Part shown: positions 16,842 to 25,120 of the stretch, piece after piece | How the letters are laid out: the number at the start of each line of letters is the position of its first letter | How positions within the stretch are numbered: position 1 is the stretch's first letter | Source of the DNA: CAZHGD01 sp964531735 | GTDB taxonomy: Bacteria; Armatimonadota; UBA10988 | Reading direction: 5' to 3' | Length of the DNA stretch: 64,000 nucleotides | NCBI GenBank assembly: GCA_964531735.1 | Contig: CAZHGD010000003.1 | Location: forward strand, 62,001-126,000 | Program-made: the position numbers and the translations under genes | The notes under the pieces: model-generated | What the model saw: only the letters and a program-made list of their open reading frames with translations | Databases searched by the model: none | Told to the model about the DNA's origin: nothing

Positions 16842-19193
16842 TCAGCTCTCCATGCACCGCCGCAGCGCTTCGGCCAAGGCGCGCATGCGCACTGGTTTTT
16901 CCAGCGTGACCGTGTGGGGGTTCTGACGCGCGGCTTCCAGCACTTCGTCACTGGCGTGCCCAGTGGCAATCACCGCGGGCAGGTCGGGTCGGATGGCACG
17001 GAGGCGCTCCAGCAAGGCGGTGCCCTTCATGGTGGGCATCAGGTTGTCGGTCACCACCGCGTCGACCGCGTTGGCGTCGGCCTCGAGCCGCGCGATCGCG
17101 TCGGCCGGGTCCTGGGCGACCAGCACTTCGTAGCCATAGGCCGACAACATGCGCCGCATCATCGTGGCCAGCGAGGCCTCGTCGTCGACCACCATCACGC
17201 GGCCGGCCGCCGCCGCCGGCTCTTCGTCGGTGGCGGTGGCACCTTCGTCGGTGGCGCAGACGGGCAGGAGCACGATGAAGCTGGAGCCCTTGCCGAGCGT
17301 GCTCTCGACTCGAATGGCGCCGCCGTGGGCGGTGATGATCCCGTGGACCATCGCCAGGCCCAGACCGGTGCCGCGGCCGACCGGCTTGGTGGTGAAGAAC
17401 GGGTCGAAGATCCGCGGCAGCACGTCGGGCGCGATGCCGCCACCGGTATCGGAGACGGTCAGGCAGAGGAACTCGCCGGGCGCGGGCGGCAGCCCCTCGC
17501 GCACCGCCGCTTCGGCGTCCAGCTCGCGGCAGTGCAGGCTGAGCGACAGCTCGCCGGTGCTCTCGCCGATGGCGTGCGCGGCGTTGGTACACAGGTTCAT
17601 GACCACTTGGTGCATCTGGGTCGGGTCGGCCTCCACCGCTGGAAGCCGCGGCGCGATGCGGTGGGTCACCTGTACCCAGGGCGGCAGCGTGGCGCGGAGC
17701 AGCTTGACGGCCTCCTTGGCCAGCGTGCCCAGATTGAGCGGGGTGCGCACGCTGTCGCTCTGGCGCGCAAAGGCCAGGATCTGCTGGGCCAGGTCGCCGG
17801 CGCGGTGCGAAGCGAGCAGGACCTGCTCGAGGTCGTCGTGCGCGGTATTGGTCGAGTCGACCGTGGTCATGGCCAGTTCGACATAGCCCATGATGGCGGC
17901 CAGGATGTTGTTGAAGTCGTGCGCGATGCCGCCGGCCAGCGTGGCCAGGGCTTCCAGGCGCGCGGCCTGCTGCAACTTGGTCTCGAGCTCGGCGCGGGTG
18001 GTGATGTCGGTCAACCGGATGACTTGCCCGGTGGCCGTCTCGGCGTCGCCCTGGATCGGCCCGCCGCTGGCTTCGACGATGGCCGAGCGGCCCGAGGCCC
18101 ACGACAGCCGGCCGCGCCAGGTCCACGGCTCATCGGGCAACGCCGCCGGGGCGGCGTCCGGCTGCACGCCGGTGAGCGGATCGGCCGCGTCCTGCAAGGC
18201 GTGCATGGCACACTGTCGCGGCTGCCCCAGCAACTCGCCGATGGGCATGCCGGTGATGCTCTCGCAGGCCCGGTTGGCATAGACGATGCGGTCCTCGCGG
18301 TCCAGGAGGAGCAAGCCATCGGTCGAGCCCTCGATGGCGGCAACGAGCTGCCGCATCTGGGCTTCGGACGCCTTGCGGTCGGTGATATCGCGCGCAATGC
18401 CTTGCGTGCCCAGGAAGCTGGCGGTGCAGGGGTGCTCGGTGGCGTAGAGCCCTTCGGAGCGGACCTGCAGCACCGGCAGGGCGTCCTGGCCGTGGACCTC
18501 GAAGACGCGGTGCTCGGCGTCGGACGTGAGCAGGCGGAACTCGACCAGACAGGCGGCGCGCTCGCCGGTCCGACGCTCGGCGATGCGGTACCGGGCGCGG
18601 GCGCGGTCGGCCGGGTGCACCAACTCCAGCAGGTGCCGGCCCACCAGCTCCTCGGGCTGGTAGCCATAGCGCTGCACCGCCTGCGAGACGAAGGTGATGC
18701 GGCCGGCCTGGTCGAGGCGGTAGATGATGTCGGGCACGGAGCGCACAATCGAGTCGAGGTTGGCGGCGGTGCGGTGCAACTCGGCCTTGGTCTCGCGCAA
18801 CTCGCGGATGTGGCGGGCCTCGCGCAGGGCGCGCTCGGCGACGTGCGGCATCTCGAGCAGCGTCTCACTCGACTTGACCACGTAGTCGAGCGCGCCGGCC
18901 TTCATGACGCCGACAGCCAACCGCTCATCGCCATGGCTGGTCATGACGACGAAGGGCACGTCACCCTCCGGGGCCCGCTCGCTGAGCAGCTCGTACGCAT
19001 CGCCGTCGGGCAGGTGCCAATCGGTGATCACCAGGTCGAAGGCCGACGAAGCCAGACACGTGCGGGCCTCGGACACGTTGCTGGCGGTCGTTACCTCAGC
19101 GGCCAGCGCACCGTCCTCGAAAGCGGCCAGGACCAGCTCGGCGTGGGCCGGCTCGTCCTCGACCAGCAGGATGTGGGCTGCCTGGGTTGACAT
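16842..19193 (-). CDS. hybrid sensor histidine kinase (REC-PAS-PAS-HisKA-HATPase-REC)
   Basis: A 783-residue cytosolic phosphorelay protein. Domains in order: receiver (about 5-125, phospho-acceptor Asp58 in VITDWHLPDG), PAS (about 145-270, ending GIARDITDRK), PAS (about 280-400), HisKA with His425 in GGIAHDFNNILAAIMGY, HATPase with DPTQMHQVVMNLCTNAAHA, DTGGGI and GRGTGLGLAMVHG, and a C-terminal receiver (about 665-780, Asp near 716 in VVTDNLMP). No transmembrane segment is visible, so it senses internal signals or an upstream kinase through the N-terminal receiver. It stands alone; no response regulator with a DNA-binding domain is adjacent. Confidence 0.93.
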   Translation of the reverse strand: MSTQAAHILLVEDEPAHAELVLAAFEDGALAAEVTTASNVSEARTCLASSAFDLVITDWHLPDGDAYELLSERAPEGDVPFVVMTSHGDERLAVGVMKAGALDYVVKSSETLLEMPHVAERALREARHIRELRETKAELHRTAANLDSIVRSVPDIIYRLDQAGRITFVSQAVQRYGYQPEELVGRHLLELVHPADRARARYRIAERRTGERAACLVEFRLLTSDAEHRVFEVHGQDALPVLQVRSEGLYATEHPCTASFLGTQGIARDITDRKASEAQMRQLVAAIEGSTDGLLLLDREDRIVYANRACESITGMPIGELLGQPRQCAMHALQDAADPLTGVQPDAAPAALPDEPWTWRGRLSWASGRSAIVEASGGPIQGDAETATGQVIRLTDITTRAELETKLQQAARLEALATLAGGIAHDFNNILAAIMGYVELAMTTVDSTNTAHDDLEQVLLASHRAGDLAQQILAFARQSDSVRTPLNLGTLAKEAVKLLRATLPPWVQVTHRIAPRLPAVEADPTQMHQVVMNLCTNAAHAIGESTGELSLSLHCRELDAEAAVREGLPPAPGEFLCLTVSDTGGGIAPDVLPRIFDPFFTTKPVGRGTGLGLAMVHGIITAHGGAIRVESTLGKGSSFIVLLPVCATDEGATATDEEPAAAAGRVMVVDDEASLATMMRRMLSAYGYEVLVAQDPADAIARLEADANAVDAVVTDNLMPTMKGTALLERLRAIRPDLPAVIATGHASDEVLEAARQNPHTVTLEKPVRMRALAEALRRCMES

Positions 19194-19620
19194 ACCGGTC
19201 CTAGCCTCCGCGCCTCACTCGTTCCCCAACCGTCCGGCAGCGCGGCCCCCGACCACCATGGCGGCCACGTGGTCGCATCGCTGACCGATGCCGGGCGCGC
19301 CTGCTGACATCATACCCGCGAGCTGCCGCACCCATCTGAACCACCGCGTTACCAACGGCCCGCGGCGCACCCACGCACCCCTGCAGCTCTGTCGCTGCCT
19401 GTCGAGTAAGCACGCCAAGCCGACTTCACCGATCCGCTAGACCTGATTCCGACCGGCCGGAGGCCAACCTTATGCAGCACCCGTCACATCGGGTTCACAT
19501 GCCCTGGAGGTCGTCTGTTCGTGGCGGCCGCCCCAACAGACGCCGGCCGGACCCGCGTTACGCGGGTCCGGCCGGTTGGTCTGGCTGGGGCCGGCCCGGC
19601 CGCACGGCCGAGCGGGCGGG
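19194..19620. other. intergenic region between kinase and MocA genes
   Basis: 427 bases between the start of the histidine kinase gene and the end of the next minus-strand gene. A possible -10 (TATGAT read on the minus strand, 19309-19314) lies about 115 bases upstream of the kinase start, without a good -35. The right part holds the hairpin listed at 19543-19575. No gene is supported. Confidence 0.5.
19543..19575 (-). terminator. perfect 15-bp hairpin downstream of MocA gene
   Basis: CCGGCCGGACCCGCG, a 3-base loop (TTA) and its exact complement. It lies about 45 bases beyond the stop of the minus-strand oxidoreductase gene. The downstream T-run on that strand is poor (CTGTTGGGG), so termination may be factor-assisted. 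Confidence 0.6.
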
Positions 19621-20667
19621 TCAGGCTGGGGCGCCCTTGAGGCGTTCGCGGAGGGCCAGCCATTCGTCGTCGGTGAAGGTGCAGGGCAGGTCCACGGGGG
19701 CGCCTTCGTAGACGGATTTCTGCATGGCCAGCAGCGCCTCGACCGAGTGCCGGTGCAACTCCCAGCGGTTCAGGTGCGGCTCGCCGCCGTCGAGCCAGGT
19801 GGCCACGGCGGCGGTGAAGTCGCGCTGGCCACCGAAGCCCTGGTGGTCCCAACTGCTCTCGCCCGACACCGGCTCGGCCAGGCCCGCGGTCTGGTACCAG
19901 TAGCCCTTGTTCTGGGTCAGATACAGGCGGCCCTTGCTGCCCAGGAAGTCGAAGTGCAGGTGCATCCAGAACGACTCCTCGCCCGGTGTGCCCAAGGCGT
20001 CGGGCGAGCAGTCGAAGCAGACGCGCACGCCACCAGGGAACCAGAACTGGCCGAAGATGGACTCCGGCGCCTGGTGCGTGGCCTGGTAGCCCTCCTCGTT
20101 GATGGTGTGCGCCATCGCCCAGACCTTCTCGGGCACGGCCTCACCAAGGAAGAGGAGCAACAGGTCCATGGTGTGCGGGCCCATGCCCATGGTGTTGCCG
20201 CGGGTGCTGGCGCGCACGAAGTAGAGGTCGCCGATCTTGTCCTGGACAATCTCGCGGATGGTCCCATCGCGGAACTGGGGGAAGTAGCGGCGCTGGCAGT
20301 TGACCACGATCTTCAGGCCCGACTCGTTGCTGACTCGGGTCAACCCGGCGACCTCCGACGGCTTGATGGCGGCGGGCTTTTCGACGATCATCACCTTCAC
20401 GCCGGCGCGGGCACAGGCTTCGGCCTCGGCCACACGGCGGCCGGGGCTGGTCACGGCGTGCACAATGTCGGGCTTGACGGCCGCCAGGGCGGCCTCGAAA
20501 TCGTCGAACAGGTGTGGAATGCCGTACTTGCTCTGGAACGAAAGGCGCCGTTCCTCAATCAGATCACAGGCGCCCACCAGATCCATGTGGGGCAACTCGG
20601 CGTACACGGCGGCGTGCTCGGTTGCCCGCGGTCCGCACCCGAGCAGAAGCGAACGGTACTGAGCCAT
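19621..20667 (-). CDS. Gfo/Idh/MocA family oxidoreductase
   Basis: A 348-residue NAD(P)-dependent dehydrogenase of the sugar/inositol type. The N-terminal Rossmann fold begins SLLLGCGPRATEHAAVY, with the acidic residue of ACDLIEERR expected to contact the cofactor ribose, and the family Lys is in VEKPAAI. The C-terminal domain contains NCQRRYFPQF and GPHTMDLLLLFLG, matching family substrate-site blocks. ATG with AGGGAGA upstream. It is transcribed divergently from the YbjN-like gene, and is followed by a strong hairpin, so it is probably a single-gene transcript. Substrate unknown. Confidence 0.86.
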   Translation of the reverse strand: MAQYRSLLLGCGPRATEHAAVYAELPHMDLVGACDLIEERRLSFQSKYGIPHLFDDFEAALAAVKPDIVHAVTSPGRRVAEAEACARAGVKVMIVEKPAAIKPSEVAGLTRVSNESGLKIVVNCQRRYFPQFRDGTIREIVQDKIGDLYFVRASTRGNTMGMGPHTMDLLLLFLGEAVPEKVWAMAHTINEEGYQATHQAPESIFGQFWFPGGVRVCFDCSPDALGTPGEESFWMHLHFDFLGSKGRLYLTQNKGYWYQTAGLAEPVSGESSWDHQGFGGQRDFTAAVATWLDGGEPHLNRWELHRHSVEALLAMQKSVYEGAPVDLPCTFTDDEWLALRERLKGAPA

Positions 20668-20809
20668 GGCGATCGTCTCCCTGGTGGCCGCGGTCTTGCC
20701 CGTTCGCCGCGGGTCTCCTGCCGGCCGGTTGGCCGGAACACCGGCGGCGGTCAGGCGTATCAGCAGTCAACCGACTGCCGCGCGAGCCGGGCGCCGGCGC
20801 CGAGACGGT

Positions 20810-20837
20810 TTGGCCGCGGCGCCGCTCGGTGTATAAG
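20810..20837 (+). promoter_or_regulatory. possible promoter of the YbjN-like gene
   Basis: TTGGCC, a 16-base spacer, then TATAAG. The -10 is good, the -35 moderate. The start near 20844 leaves a leader of about 20 bases before the ATG at 20865. Confidence 0.4.
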
Positions 20838-20864
20838 TTAGGCAGCGGTGTGACGGAGAAGACC

Positions 20865-22304
20865 ATGGCGGTCGAAATGGCGACGTTGTGCGAATACCTC
20901 GACGAAGAGGGCCTGACCTACGACGTCTCGCGCGAAGGGGACCGCATCTACGTGCCCTTCCCCGGCTGCATGGTCATCGTGCATGTCTGCGAGGAGGGCG
21001 AGGGCATCGTGTTCTATGCGCCCAACGTGTTCAACCTCGAAGAGACCGAGTACCGCGAAGACTGCCTGAACTTCATGGGCCATCACAACTACCGCGTGAA
21101 GATCGGCGCCTTCGGACACGACGTCCGCGACGGCGAGGTCAACGTGTCCGACTTCTACCCGGTGGAAGACGGCGGGATCACCCGGCGGCAGTTCGTGCGC
21201 ATGGTCCACATGGTGGCCGCCGTGGCGCGGCGCGACGGTGCGCGCCTGCGGCAGGTGGCCTACGGCAAGGATCCTGACGAGACCGAGAAGGGCATCGAGG
21301 CGCCGGCCGACCTGCGCGACTTCTTCGACAGCCTGAGCGACGGCGAGGGCCTGGAAGCCGGCGGCGAGGGCGTTGGCCAAGTGCCGGCCGCGCCGGTGGA
21401 TGAGCGCGCCTGGCTGCTCCATGCCACGCGCGCGTTCGGCTCGCTGGCGGCCAGCACCGAGGACGACACGGCCCTGATGACGCTGCGGAACGACGTCTGG
21501 CCCCGGCTCTACGCCCTGCGCGCCGACTCGGTGGCCGCGGGCGAGAGCTACCGCTCGCTCGACCTGGCCGCCCGCCATGCCCTGCGGACCGATGAGGAGA
21601 TGCTGCTGATGTTCATGCTCGCGCGCCACGCGGCGGGCGACCGGCGCATCTTCACCAAGGAGTTGGACCGCGTCTACGGTCCGGGCCCGCACTGGCTCGA
21701 TACGCCGGTGGAGGTGCAGCGCCTGGTCCAGGCCGGCCTGATTGAGGCCCGCGACCAGGACAAGGTCGAGCCGTACTGCCTGACCCGTCGGTTGCTCGAC
21801 GAGTATGCCGAAGCAGACGTGCTGCCGTTCGCTTACGAGCCGCTGCCGGCGCCGTTCACCGCCGCCGACGTGCCGGCGGCGCCGATCACCGAGAGCGCTT
21901 GGCTGGAACTGGTCCACCACGCGGTGGCGGCCGATGCCGACGATCGTCGCGATCTGCCGCGCCTGGCCATGCTGCGCGACGAGGTCTGGCCGGCGCTGCT
22001 CGAGCTGCGCCACGAGTCCATTACGGCCGGCGAGAGCTACACCACCGCCGGCGCCGCCAAGCAGTATGCCCTCTCGCCGCACGAGGAGCTGGTGGTGGCC
22101 CTGGTGGCCGCGCGCGCCGCGGCCGGTGACCATCGCGTCGACGTGGTGCTGCTCGACGAGGTCCACCCGCCGGAGAGCGACCGGCAGGAGCGCTCACCGT
22201 TCTTCCAACGGTTGATGGAGAACGAGTTGCTGAGCGCCAGCGACGAAGACGACCGACCGCCGTTTACCATCGGACGGAACGCTGAGCCCTGGGTCGGCAC
22301 CTGA
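20865..22304 (+). CDS. YbjN-like domain protein with a tandemly duplicated C-terminal domain
   Basis: The first 130 residues resemble the YbjN / type III chaperone-like fold (short alpha-beta unit starting LCEYLDEEGLTYDV, with YREDCLNFMGHHNY). Two homologous copies of an unassigned helical domain follow, about residues 195-315 and 345-450; compare LRNDVWPRLYALRADS with LRDEVWPALLELRHES, and both continue with TAGESY/AAGESY and a run of small residues. I do not recognise this repeated domain. No signal peptide or membrane segment is seen, so it is probably cytosolic. ATG at 20865 chosen because the upstream frame crosses the promoter-like sequence. It is followed 74 bases later by the mannosidase gene. 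Confidence 0.65.
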   Translation: MAVEMATLCEYLDEEGLTYDVSREGDRIYVPFPGCMVIVHVCEEGEGIVFYAPNVFNLEETEYREDCLNFMGHHNYRVKIGAFGHDVRDGEVNVSDFYPVEDGGITRRQFVRMVHMVAAVARRDGARLRQVAYGKDPDETEKGIEAPADLRDFFDSLSDGEGLEAGGEGVGQVPAAPVDERAWLLHATRAFGSLAASTEDDTALMTLRNDVWPRLYALRADSVAAGESYRSLDLAARHALRTDEEMLLMFMLARHAAGDRRIFTKELDRVYGPGPHWLDTPVEVQRLVQAGLIEARDQDKVEPYCLTRRLLDEYAEADVLPFAYEPLPAPFTAADVPAAPITESAWLELVHHAVAADADDRRDLPRLAMLRDEVWPALLELRHESITAGESYTTAGAAKQYALSPHEELVVALVAARAAAGDHRVDVVLLDEVHPPESDRQERSPFFQRLMENELLSASDEDDRPPFTIGRNAEPWVGT

Positions 22305-22378
22305 GACCCAGCGGCAGGACCTGCAATCGACGCCTGGAATAGCCCGGGCCGAGAACTGGTGAAAGGCCCGACGCATCC

Positions 22379-24976
22379 ATGGCTGGATACACGCTGCACG
22401 TCATTTCGCATTCGCACTGGGACCGCGAATGGTACCTGCCGTTCGAACGGCACCGCCGTCGCCTGGTCAAGCTGCTCGACGACCTGCTGGCCGTCCTTGA
22501 GCGCGATCCGGAGTTCGGCAGCTTCCACCTCGACGGCCAGTCGCTCCCGCTCGAGGACTACCTGGCCATTCGCCCGCACCAGCGTCAGCGCCTGGTGGCT
22601 GCGGCCCAGGCCGGCCGGCTGACCGTCGGCCCCTGGTACGTGCTGCAGGACGAGTACCTGACCAGCGCCGAGGCGCAGGTGCGCAACCTGCTCTACGGCA
22701 CGCGCGTCGCGGCGCAGTTCGGCGCGCCGCTGAAGGTCGGCTACCTGGCCGACGCCTTCGGCAACATCGGCCAGATGCCGGGCCTGCTGCGCGGCTTCGG
22801 CATCGACAACGCCGTGTTCGGCCGCGGCCTGAACCGGCTCAATCCGGACGCCGATCCCAACCTGCCCGACGGCGAGCGCGGCTATCACAGCGAGGTCTGC
22901 TGGCGTGGCGGCGACGGCAGCGAAGTGCTGGGCATCTTCATGGCCAACTGGTACTCCAACGCCATGGACATCCCCAGCGATCCCGATGCCTGTGTCGGTC
23001 GGTTCGAGGCGATTCGCGACGCGGCGGCGAAGCTGGCCACCACCGAGCACCTGCTGCTGATGAACGGTTGCGACCACACGCCGTGCCAACTGAACCTCAG
23101 CGAACTGATCCGCACGGCGCGCGAGCGGCTGGACGACACCATCCAGCATAGCCGGCTGGACGACTACGCCGCCGCGGTGCGCGCCGCGGCCGGCGCTCTG
23201 CAACAGGTGACCGGCGAGCTGCGCAGCGAGTATACCGACGGCTGGGGCACGTTGACCAACGTGCTGAGCGCGCGGCTGTACCTGAAGCAGGCCAACTACC
23301 GCTGCCAGCTCGAGCTGGAGCGCTATCTGGAGCCGTTGCAGGCGGTCGGTGCGCTGTGGGGTCAGGCGGCCGACCGCGACTTCCGCGCCTATCTGTGGAA
23401 GCTGCTCTTGCAGAACCACCCGCATGACAGCATCTGCGGCTGCTCGTGCGACGAAGTCCACCGCGAGATGGAGACGCGTTTCGCCAAGGTCGAGCAGTTG
23501 GCCGGGCAACTCTCCGGCGAGTCGTTGGAGGCGGTGGCCGCCGAGGTGGACACCCGCGCCGCGCCGGCCGGTGCGGTGCCGCTGGTGGTCTACAACCCGT
23601 TGGCACACGAGCGGTGCGACCTGGTGCGCGCCGAGGTGAGCTTCCCGCTCGGCACCACGGTGCGCGCTGTGAAGGTCACCGCCGCGGCCGACGGCAGCGA
23701 CGTGCCGTACTGGATTGAGCGCACCTGGCGCAAGACCTGGGACTACGAGCTGCCGGACGACCGCTTCCGCCAGCCGTACGAGTGCCAGCGGGGCCAGATC
23801 GCCTTCTTGGCGCGTGTGCCGGCCTTCGGCTACGCCACCTTCTGGGTGCAGCCGGCGGCCGAGGCGCGGCCCGAAGGCGTGGCCAGCGGCAACCAGATGG
23901 AGAACGACGCCCTGCGCGTGACCATCCACAGCAACGGCAGCTTCGATGTCCTCGACAAGGAGACCGGCCGCTGGTTCCGCGACCTCAACGTGCTGACCTA
24001 CGGGCAGGATGTCGGCGACGAGTACATCTACCGCGCGCCGGAGGGCGATGAGGAGCAGCCGATTGCCGAGGCGTCGCTCGACGAAGCGGACGACCCGGGC
24101 GCGGTGGTCTCCAATCCGGTCTACCAGGTCTACGGTGGCGAGGAGACGCTGATCGTGCATCCCGAGGGCAATCGGCCACCGCAGGTGATCCGGATGCCCT
24201 ACCGCATCATGCTGCCGCGCGAAGGCAGGCGCGTCGAGGTGTCGCTCAAGCTGTTCAACTTCGATTCGAGCAACTTCCGCATCCGGGCCTGGTTCGCCAC
24301 CGACACCCAGGCCACCACGGTGCTGGCCGACGGCCAGTTCGAGGTGGTCGAGCGGCCGGTCGAGCCCTGGCACGGCTGGACCAACCCGAGCAACTGCCAG
24401 CCCTGCCAGGCGTTCGTCACGGTGGCCGACGGCACCGCCGGGCTGACGGTGGCCAACCGCGGGCTGCCCGAGTACGAGGTGCTGCGCGACGGGCGCCACA
24501 CGCTGGCGGTGACCTTGCTGCGCGCGGTGGACCGCCTGGGTGACTGGGGCGTGTTCCCGACACCCGACGCCCAGTGCCAGCGCGAGAACGTGGCCGAGTA
24601 CGCGGTCATCCCGCACGGCCCGGATCCGGCGGGCACGGCCGACCTGGCGGCGCGGGCCTACGCGGCGCCGCTGCGCGCAGTGCAGACCGGCACGCACGGC
24701 GGCCGGCTGCCGGTGGCGGCCGCGTGGCTCGAGCTCGAGCCGGCCTGGTTGACGCTGTCGGCGGTGCGCTGGGCCGAGGACCGCGACGCCTTCCTCGTGC
24801 GCTTCTACAACCCTTACGACCGGCCGGTGTCAGCTACCCTACGGTGCCGCCTGCCGGTGAGCCGAGTCTGGCGCTGCAACCTCGACGAGGTCCGTGGCGA
24901 GCTGCTCGGCGAAGTGGGCGACGGTCTGCGGTTGGCCGTCGGCGCCAAGGAGATGGTGACGCTGGAGCTGGGCTGA
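22379..24976 (+). CDS. GH38 alpha-mannosidase
   Basis: Zinc-dependent retaining alpha-mannosidase of 865 residues. The catalytic N-terminal barrel shows SHSHWDREWY (zinc ligands His13 and Asp15) and YLADAFGNIGQMPGLL, where Asp125 is both zinc ligand and nucleophile in this family. A helical domain follows, with the LLLQNHPHDSICGCSCDEVH motif near residue 345 that supplies further active-site residues. The rest is the beta-sandwich region, including PSNCQPCQAFV and RTWRKTWDYELP. No signal peptide is seen, so it acts in the cytosol on imported mannosides. The ATG at 22379 starts directly at the catalytic domain. Confidence 0.92.
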   Translation: MAGYTLHVISHSHWDREWYLPFERHRRRLVKLLDDLLAVLERDPEFGSFHLDGQSLPLEDYLAIRPHQRQRLVAAAQAGRLTVGPWYVLQDEYLTSAEAQVRNLLYGTRVAAQFGAPLKVGYLADAFGNIGQMPGLLRGFGIDNAVFGRGLNRLNPDADPNLPDGERGYHSEVCWRGGDGSEVLGIFMANWYSNAMDIPSDPDACVGRFEAIRDAAAKLATTEHLLLMNGCDHTPCQLNLSELIRTARERLDDTIQHSRLDDYAAAVRAAAGALQQVTGELRSEYTDGWGTLTNVLSARLYLKQANYRCQLELERYLEPLQAVGALWGQAADRDFRAYLWKLLLQNHPHDSICGCSCDEVHREMETRFAKVEQLAGQLSGESLEAVAAEVDTRAAPAGAVPLVVYNPLAHERCDLVRAEVSFPLGTTVRAVKVTAAADGSDVPYWIERTWRKTWDYELPDDRFRQPYECQRGQIAFLARVPAFGYATFWVQPAAEARPEGVASGNQMENDALRVTIHSNGSFDVLDKETGRWFRDLNVLTYGQDVGDEYIYRAPEGDEEQPIAEASLDEADDPGAVVSNPVYQVYGGEETLIVHPEGNRPPQVIRMPYRIMLPREGRRVEVSLKLFNFDSSNFRIRAWFATDTQATTVLADGQFEVVERPVEPWHGWTNPSNCQPCQAFVTVADGTAGLTVANRGLPEYEVLRDGRHTLAVTLLRAVDRLGDWGVFPTPDAQCQRENVAEYAVIPHGPDPAGTADLAARAYAAPLRAVQTGTHGGRLPVAAAWLELEPAWLTLSAVRWAEDRDAFLVRFYNPYDRPVSATLRCRLPVSRVWRCNLDEVRGELLGEVGDGLRLAVGAKEMVTLELG

Positions 24977-24997
24977 GCGGCGCGCGCAGACCCGGCG

Positions 24998-25027
24998 TTG
25001 ACAGCCCGTTGGGCGATATGCTACCGT
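24998..25027 (+). promoter_or_regulatory. possible promoter of the pilus assembly operon
   Basis: A perfect TTGACA at 24998-25003 with a weak -10 (TACCGT at 25022-25027, 18-base spacer). It is placed about 100 bases upstream of the pilB-like start. Confidence 0.3.
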
Positions 25028-25120
25028 TCGACAAGAAGGTCGGCCGGCGGCGGACCGTGTCTGGCTATGCCATAGCGTTTGGACAGGGTCCGCGTACCGC
25101 CGCTCGGCGAGGTGCAGCAC

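Noticed and set aside
16806..19190. Plus-strand open frame opposite the histidine kinase
   Set aside because: Shadow of a well-supported kinase gene; no ribosome binding site or recognisable domain.
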